Source of the DNA: Solirubrobacterales bacterium | GTDB taxonomy: Bacteria; Actinomycetota; Thermoleophilia; Solirubrobacterales; Solirubrobacteraceae | NCBI GenBank assembly: GCA_013695395.1 | Contig: JACDAP010000025.1 | Span: 1-10,117 of the forward strand | Direction of reading: 5' to 3' | Length of the DNA: 10,117 bases | Part shown: positions 6,341 to 10,117 of the stretch, piece after piece | Position numbering within the stretch: position 1 is the first letter of the stretch | Layout of the letters: the number at the start of each line of letters is the position of its first letter | The notes under the pieces: generated by a model | Told to the model about the DNA's origin: nothing | What the model saw: only the letters and a program-made list of their open reading frames with translations | Databases searched by the model: none | Position numbers and translations under genes: made by a program

Positions 6341-7173
6341 GAGATCGGGGTCGGGCAGCCGGCGGGGAGCACAGCCGGTGCGACCGGGGTCGTGGTCGGG
6401 CAGTTGTTCGGCAGGCCGTTGGTCAGGAGCGTCACCTGCGAAACGCTCCGTGCTCCGTTCTCGTTCCAGGCGACGAGCACCGCGATGCGCCGCAGGTCGT
6501 CCGGGCGGCTGTCGAAGTTGACGGTCTGCGAGCCTCCGCCCGGGCAGAGGCTCGTCGGGGCCGCGCTGCTCAGAAGCCCGCTGAGGCTGTTGAAGACCGG
6601 ATTGCCCGTGCCGACCGTGTTGCAGACGGTCGCAAGCAGGCTTCCCCCGATGCTGGCGTTGACCCCGAGCACCGTGACGCCGGCGGCGGTCGCGGTGGGC
6701 GGGTTGCCTGTGCCGCCGCCGGGCCCGCCCCCGCCGGTCGCCCCGGCGCAGAACTGCGCAGGGGCGCCGTACCCGATGCCGTCGCTCGGATCGTCGATCG
6801 AGCAGGCCCCGATCGTCACGGTGTAGGTGCGTCCGCGCCGCTGCACGGTGAAGCTCGAGCCGGTCATGGGTCCCGCGTCGGGGAGCGCAGCGCGCAGCAG
6901 GCCGGGAGCCGCGGCGGCGGTCAGCGTCGTGTACTCCAGTTGCCGGCTGCGCTCGACGACCTCGCGAGCCAGGTTCGTGCCCTGTTCTCTGGCGGTCGTC
7001 GCACGCGTGCTCGCCAGCCCGCCTTCGAGCAGCACCAGCGTGCTGAGGACGCCGACCACCAGGATCACGCTCGCGACGAGCACCTCGATGATCGTGAAAC
7101 CCGCCTCCCCGGAGCGCTCGCCGCTGATCGAAGGATCCACGGTCCAGCTATCGGCAGCAACGGCCGATCGCAT
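6337..7173 (-). CDS. PilV-like minor pilin
   Basis: This is a 278-aa prepilin with the cleavage motif EAG before FTIIE; Glu5 is present (residue 30 from this start) and a helix follows to about residue 49. Residues 62-82 (the RE-GT-L-REV-E-R motif) and 110-142 (RRG...IGACSIDDPSDGIG...FC) match the large PilV-like pilin at the left of the window, so the two are paralogues. A Gly/Pro-rich linker lies at about 145-160, and cysteines flank the C-terminal half. The ATG at 7173 gives a 25-residue leader but has no visible Shine-Dalgarno. A GTG at 7140 would give a more typical 14-residue leader and is a real alternative. This is the first gene of the minor-pilin operon and is divergent from the zinc-motif gene. 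Confidence 0.86.
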   Translation of the reverse strand: MRSAVAADSWTVDPSISGERSGEAGFTIIEVLVASVILVVGVLSTLVLLEGGLASTRATTAREQGTNLAREVVERSRQLEYTTLTAAAAPGLLRAALPDAGPMTGSSFTVQRRGRTYTVTIGACSIDDPSDGIGYGAPAQFCAGATGGGGPGGGTGNPPTATAAGVTVLGVNASIGGSLLATVCNTVGTGNPVFNSLSGLLSSAAPTSLCPGGGSQTVNFDSRPDDLRRIAVLVAWNENGARSVSQVTLLTNGLPNNCPTTTPVAPAVLPAGCPTPIS

Positions 7174-7225
7174 GACGAAGTGGGGATGCCTGGCCCGACA
7201 TCCGTCCACCACGGCGGCCGGTCGC

Positions 7226-7231
7226 TACGCT
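7226..7231 (+). promoter_or_regulatory. -10 box of a probable leaderless promoter
   Basis: TACGCT fits TANNNT and ends 6 bases before the GTG at 7238, so transcription would begin at or very near the start codon. No Shine-Dalgarno is present, which agrees with leaderless translation. No convincing -35 is seen. Confidence 0.5.
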
Positions 7232-7237
7232 CGCGCC

Positions 7238-7411
7238 GTGTCCGATGCCGAAGCTTCCGTCGAACCGCGTCCCTGCTCGCCGTGCCGCGGGACCGGCAAG
7301 GTGACGTCGAACCTCGGAGGTTCGCCGTCCACGAAGAGCTGTCCCTGGTGCGAGGGCTCCGGCGTGTTCATCCCCGAGCACGACGCACAGGCCGCAGGCA
7401 ACCCGAGCTGA
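7238..7411 (+). CDS. Small double CxxCxGxG zinc-motif protein
   Basis: This is a 57-aa protein with two CxxCxGxG units, CSPCRGTG at residues 13-20 and CPWCEGSG at 35-42, joined by a 14-residue linker. This is the repeat found in the zinc-binding domain of DnaJ, where two such units form one zinc site. No J-domain is present. It is probably a stand-alone zinc-ribbon protein; its partner and role are unknown. The GTG start is chosen because an actinobacterial-type -10 box lies just upstream and because the open frame further upstream runs antisense through a pilin gene. The synthetase gene follows after 12 bases, so the two are probably co-transcribed. Confidence 0.72.
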   Translation: MSDAEASVEPRPCSPCRGTGKVTSNLGGSPSTKSCPWCEGSGVFIPEHDAQAAGNPS

Positions 7412-7423
7412 GGCCCCGACCGC

Positions 7424-8323
7424 TTGCCCACGGGCCGCTACGCCCCCTCCCCCACCGGCACGCTCCACCTCGGCAACCTGCGCACCGCGCTCCTGGCGTG
7501 GCTCTTCGCGCGCTCGACGGGGTCGCGGCTCCGTATGCGGGTGGAGGACGTCGACACCGGGCGCTCGCGGGAGCACTTCGTCGCCGAGCAGCTCGCCGAC
7601 CTGGCAGCCATCGGGCTGGACTGGCACGGGGAGGTCGTGCGGCAGTCCGAGCGCGGCGAGCTCTACGCGGCCGCGCTCGCGGCGCTCGAGGAGCAGGGGC
7701 TCGTCTACCCCTGCTGGTGCACCCGCGCCGAGATCCGGGAGGCGGCGGCCGCGCCGCACGGAGAGCTCCCCGAGGGCGCCTACCCCGGCACGTGCAGGGA
7801 GCTGAGCGCGGCTCAGCGTCGAGAGCGCGAGGCGAGCGGGCGCCCGGCGGCACTCCGGGTCCGGGCTGGCGCCGCTGAGGTCGGCGTCACCGACCGCGTG
7901 CTCGGGGACGTCCGCTCGGTCGTCGACGACTTCGTGCTCCGCCGCTCCGACGGCGACTGGGCGTACATCCTCGCGGTGGTCGTCGACGACCATGAGCAGG
8001 GCGTCGAAGAGGTGGTCCGGGGCGCGGATCTGCTCGAGACGACCCCGCGCCAGGCCTGGCTGCACCGGACGCTCGGATACGGCGAGCCGCCCGCCTACGC
8101 GCACGTCCCGCTCATGCTCGGCGCCGACGGGGCGCGACTGGCCAAGCGGCACGGCGCCGTCACGCTGGCCGACCGGGCGGCGCAGGGTCAGTCGGCGGAC
8201 GACGTCCGTGCGGAGCTCGCCGCATCCGTCGGGCTCTGCCGACCCAACGAGCGGCCGGCGGCGGCCGAGCTCATCGCGCGGTTCGCGGTCGATGGCCTCG
8301 ACGCATCACCCGTTTCTGGCTAG
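7424..8323 (+). CDS. gluQ: Glutamyl-Q tRNA(Asp) synthetase
   Basis: This is a 299-aa class I synthetase-like enzyme that activates glutamate without tRNA and attaches it to queuosine at position 34 of tRNA(Asp). The Rossmann-fold signature YAPSPTGTLHLGNLRTAL (residues 6-23) contains the HIGH motif, and LAKRHGA (239-245) stands for KMSKS. A zinc site of the GluQ type is visible: CWC at 97-99, then Y120 and C124 (YPGTC). The length is right for GluQ and much shorter than GluRS (about 470-500 aa), since the anticodon-binding domain is absent. The TTG at 7424 is the only usable start: an in-frame TGA lies at 7409-7411 and the next candidate starts fall past the signature. Its activity implies that this organism has queuosine in tRNA. 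The stop codon is part of the next gene's promoter. Confidence 0.9.
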   Translation: MPTGRYAPSPTGTLHLGNLRTALLAWLFARSTGSRLRMRVEDVDTGRSREHFVAEQLADLAAIGLDWHGEVVRQSERGELYAAALAALEEQGLVYPCWCTRAEIREAAAAPHGELPEGAYPGTCRELSAAQRREREASGRPAALRVRAGAAEVGVTDRVLGDVRSVVDDFVLRRSDGDWAYILAVVVDDHEQGVEEVVRGADLLETTPRQAWLHRTLGYGEPPAYAHVPLMLGADGARLAKRHGAVTLADRAAQGQSADDVRAELAASVGLCRPNERPAAAELIARFAVDGLDASPVSG

Positions 8324-8326
8324 ACT
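8298..8326 (+). promoter_or_regulatory. Promoter of the toxin-antitoxin operon
   Basis: TCGACG (8298-8303) resembles a -35 box and is followed after exactly 17 bases by TAGACT (8321-8326), a good TANNNT -10. The antitoxin ATG begins 10 bases after the -10, so the leader would be only a few bases. The -35 lies inside the synthetase gene and the -10 begins with its TAG stop codon. Confidence 0.55.
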
Positions 8327-8333
8327 TCTAGCC
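8318..8333 (+). promoter_or_regulatory. Inverted-repeat operator over the antitoxin promoter
   Basis: GGCTAGA and TCTAGCC form a perfect 7-bp inverted repeat separated by 2 bases. It covers the whole -10 hexamer and the predicted start of transcription. Type II antitoxins bind such palindromes at their own promoters, alone or with the toxin, so this is a likely autorepression site. That function is inferred from position and symmetry. Confidence 0.6.
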
Positions 8334-8336
8334 ACT

Positions 8337-8609
8337 ATGGAGCATCTTGCATTGGCCGACGTCAAGAACCGCCTGTCAGAGGTCGTCGACGGGGTCGAGC
8401 GCGAACACGGACGTGTCGTGATCACCAAGCACGGACGTCCGGCCGCGGTCGTCCTGAGCATCGAGGACCTCGAGTCGCTGGAGGAGACGCTCTCGGTGCT
8501 GAGCAACCAGCCACTGATGGAGGGCCTCCGGGCGGGGATCGCCGAGTTGGACGCCGGCAGGGGCGTCACGCTCACGAAGGAAGAAGCGCTCGCGCAGCTC
8601 CGTCGCTGA
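8337..8609 (+). CDS. Phd/YefM-family antitoxin
   Basis: This 90-aa protein has the Phd/YefM N-terminal DNA-binding fold. LALADVKNRLSEVVDGVE is the helical part, and RVVITKHGRPAAVVLSIEDLESLEETL is the family's strand-turn-strand with the characteristic HGRPAAV motif (residues 32-38). The C-terminal half (about 55-90) is a charged tail expected to wrap the toxin. It is the first gene of a two-gene operon, and its TGA overlaps the toxin ATG by one base, giving translational coupling. The upstream palindrome suggests autoregulation. RelB is a looser name sometimes used for such proteins, but the motif favours Phd/YefM. Confidence 0.88.
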   Translation: MEHLALADVKNRLSEVVDGVEREHGRVVITKHGRPAAVVLSIEDLESLEETLSVLSNQPLMEGLRAGIAELDAGRGVTLTKEEALAQLRR

Positions 8610-8893
8610 TGTCGTGCGACGCGTTCGAGGTGGTGTGGAGCCCTCCGGCCCTCCGCTCGCTCAATCGGCTTCCCGAGAAGGTTGCTCTCGCGGTCGTCGA
8701 GTTCGTGCAAGGTTCGCTCGCGGGCAGCCCGCACCGGCTTGGTAAGGCCCTGCAGCTGCAGCTCACCGGAGTCCATAGCGCCCGCCGCGGGGACTACCGC
8801 GTCCTGTGCCGCATCGACGTTGGCGCCCGAAAGGTCGAGATCGCCCTCGTCGAGCACCGCTCCGACGTCCACCGCACACGCAGCGCCCAATAG
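8609..8893 (+). CDS. RelE/ParE-superfamily toxin
   Basis: This 94-aa protein has the RelE fold signature: an N-terminal strand (EVVWSP), two helices (ALRSLNRLPEKVALAVVEFV), a basic G-KALQLQLTG-HSARRGDYRVLCRID core and a C-terminal VEHRSDVHR. It would be a ribosome-associated mRNA endonuclease that is neutralised by the upstream antitoxin. R59, R60, R64 and R84 are candidate catalytic or RNA-contact residues. The end of the protein reads DVHR where related toxins commonly have DVYR, so the aromatic hydroxyl used in some RelE enzymes is replaced by His88. The start overlaps the antitoxin stop (TGATG). A ParE-type gyrase poison is a less likely alternative given the GDYRV..I core. Confidence 0.87.
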   Translation: MSCDAFEVVWSPPALRSLNRLPEKVALAVVEFVQGSLAGSPHRLGKALQLQLTGVHSARRGDYRVLCRIDVGARKVEIALVEHRSDVHRTRSAQ

Positions 8894-8896
8894 GGT
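8891..8896 (+). promoter_or_regulatory. -10 box of a probable near-leaderless RNase D promoter
   Basis: TAGGGT fits TANNNT and ends 8 bases before the ATG at 8905. Its first three bases are the TAG stop codon of the toxin gene. No Shine-Dalgarno is visible before the start, in line with leaderless or near-leaderless expression independent of the toxin-antitoxin operon. No good -35 is seen. Confidence 0.42.
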
Positions 8897-8904
8897 CAGG
8901 CGCC

Positions 8905-10071
8905 ATGGCTCCCGACACCGCCGCCATCGCCCGCCGCGCCCGCGAGACCCGTCGCCTCGGCATCGACACCGAGTTCGTCGGGGAGGGGCGTTACCGGCCG
9001 TTGCTCTGCCTCGTCCAGGTGGTCGTGCTCGACGCACAGGGCGAGTCCGAGGTGACGATCCTCGACCCGCTCGACGGCGCGGGCTTCGACGAGGCGCCGA
9101 TCGCCGCGCTACTCGCCGACCCGGAGATCGAGATCGTGCTCCATGCTGGTCGCCAGGACGTCGCACTGCTGAACCGCGTCTGGCGCTGCGAGCTCACGAA
9201 CATCTTCGACACGCAGGTCGCCGCCGGGTTCGCCGGGATGCGCGCGCAGCTCGGCTACGAGGCGCTCATCGGCGAGGTCCTCAAGATCCGCCTGAACAAG
9301 TCCGCGAGCTTCACGAAGTGGGACACGCGGCCGCTCTCGCGCGAGCAGCTCGAGTACGCGCGAGAGGACGTGCTGCAGATCATCCAGCTCGCCGAGGCCC
9401 TCCAGGACCGGCTCGCGGCCATGGGTCGGCTCGACTGGGCGGTCGAGGAGTGCACGTTCCTCGAGGAGATCCGTGACGACCGCTCCGCCGAGACGATCTT
9501 CGCGAAGCTCCCGCGCATCGGCGGCCTCGATGCCGCCTCGCGAGCGGTCGCGCACGAGCTCGTCTCCTGGCGCGAGAGCGCGGCGCAGGAGGCGGACAAG
9601 CCCGTCTCCGGCGTGCTCCAGGACGCGGCGCTCGTCGAGATCGCCAAGCGCAAGCCCGCGACGCCTGAGAAGCTCCGCCAGATCCGCGGGCTTCACGAGG
9701 GGATCCTCAGGCGGCGGGGGCCCGAGATCGTCGAGGCGGTCGCGCGGGGCCGGGAGCGTGAGCCGATCCCCTCGACGAGCGAGCGCCCCGCGCAGCCCTC
9801 GCCGCAGGACGCACCGCTGATCGCGCTCTCCGAGGCGCTCGTGCGCACGCGCGCGCTGGAGCACGACCTCGCGTACGAGCTGATGGCCGCGCGTGCCGAC
9901 CTCCAGGCCATCGTGCTCGCGGTCCGGGACGGCACGCCGCCGCCCGACGTCCGCACGCTCCGCGGCTGGCGCCGGGAGCTGATCGGCGACGAGCTGCTCT
10001 CGCTGCTGGAGGGCGACCTCGCGCTCGCCATGGGTCCCGACCGCCGCCTCGAGGCGATCGCCCGGGACTGA
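8905..10071 (+). CDS. rnd: Ribonuclease D-like 3'-5' exonuclease with HRDC domain
   Basis: This is a 388-aa DEDDy exonuclease, matching the usual RNase D length. Exo I is IDTEF (D21, E23). Exo II lies in HAGRQDVALL (D85), with a supporting FDTQ at 101-104. Exo III is YAREDVLQI (Y151, D155). All four acidic residues and the tyrosine are present, so it should be active on 3' ends of RNA, as in tRNA maturation. An HRDC-like helical domain follows at about 205-285 (including SWRESAAQEADKPVSGVL and a PATPEKLRQIRGL segment). The C-terminal 100 residues form a second helical region. The frame is open further upstream, but the ATG at 8905 is chosen because it follows the toxin stop, has a -10 box nearby, and places the D-T-E motif near the N-terminus as usual. 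Confidence 0.92.
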   Translation: MAPDTAAIARRARETRRLGIDTEFVGEGRYRPLLCLVQVVVLDAQGESEVTILDPLDGAGFDEAPIAALLADPEIEIVLHAGRQDVALLNRVWRCELTNIFDTQVAAGFAGMRAQLGYEALIGEVLKIRLNKSASFTKWDTRPLSREQLEYAREDVLQIIQLAEALQDRLAAMGRLDWAVEECTFLEEIRDDRSAETIFAKLPRIGGLDAASRAVAHELVSWRESAAQEADKPVSGVLQDAALVEIAKRKPATPEKLRQIRGLHEGILRRRGPEIVEAVARGREREPIPSTSERPAQPSPQDAPLIALSEALVRTRALEHDLAYELMAARADLQAIVLAVRDGTPPPDVRTLRGWRRELIGDELLSLLEGDLALAMGPDRRLEAIARD

Positions 10072-10094
10072 ACCCGCGGGCCTGCCGCCGCGAC

Positions 10095-10110
10095 GCGGGG
10101 CACGCCCCGC
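10095..10110 (+). terminator. Candidate terminator after RNase D
   Basis: GCGGGG and CCCCGC form a 6-bp stem with a CACG loop, 23 bases past the RNase D stop codon. There is no U-tract, and the window ends 7 bases later, so the next gene and its orientation cannot be seen. Confidence 0.4.
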
Positions 10111-10117
10111 TCAGAAC

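Noticed and set aside
8806..8904. 33-codon N-terminal extension of RNase D
   Set aside because: It overlaps the toxin gene in another frame and is Arg/Pro-rich; the ATG at 8905 follows the toxin stop and a -10 box.
1..10117. CRISPR arrays, insertion sequences, rRNA or tRNA genes, phage genes
   Set aside because: No regularly spaced repeats, transposase or integrase motifs, terminal inverted repeats or structural RNA gene signatures were found on either strand.

Overview
The window comes from a high-GC genome with an actinobacterial look. Several start codons lie only 6-10 bases after a TANNNT-type -10 box, as in the leaderless genes common in Actinobacteria. Type IV pilin genes combined with a GluQ-type synthetase, an HRDC-bearing RNase D and this base composition suggest a Thermoleophilia/Solirubrobacterales-like lineage. 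That placement is inferred from gene content and not proven.

The left 7.2 kb is a type IV pilus (pilin) locus read on the minus strand. In transcription order, a tightly overlapping minor-pilin operon (PilV-like, PilW-like, PilX-like; 7173 down to 3897) comes first. After it is a roughly 290-base non-coding leader, then a compact major pilin (136 aa, 3609-3199), a strong hairpin terminator, a GT-C-like multi-pass membrane protein (3094-1769), a second and much larger PilV-like pilin with Ig/Fn3-type C-terminal domains (1635-49), and the first codons of another pilin-like gene that runs off the left edge.

The most notable element is in the leader of the major pilin. Positions 3777-3700 (minus strand) match the c-di-GMP-I (GEMM-I) riboswitch: the GGGCAAACC block, a GNRA-capped P2 hairpin, and the GACGCAAAGCC block. 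A 6-bp hairpin just after it shares a base with the closing P1 stem and could be the expression platform. Cyclic di-GMP therefore probably sets major-pilin expression, while the minor pilins are transcribed separately upstream.

The right 2.9 kb is on the plus strand: a 57-aa protein with two CxxCxGxG zinc motifs, a glutamyl-Q tRNA(Asp) synthetase with a TTG start, a Phd/YefM-RelE type II toxin-antitoxin pair, and an RNase D-like 3'-5' exonuclease with an HRDC domain. The promoters of the antitoxin and of RNase D begin inside the preceding gene: the upstream TAG stop codon forms the first three bases of the -10 hexamer. A perfect 7-bp inverted repeat covers the antitoxin -10 and predicted start site, a natural site for autoregulation.
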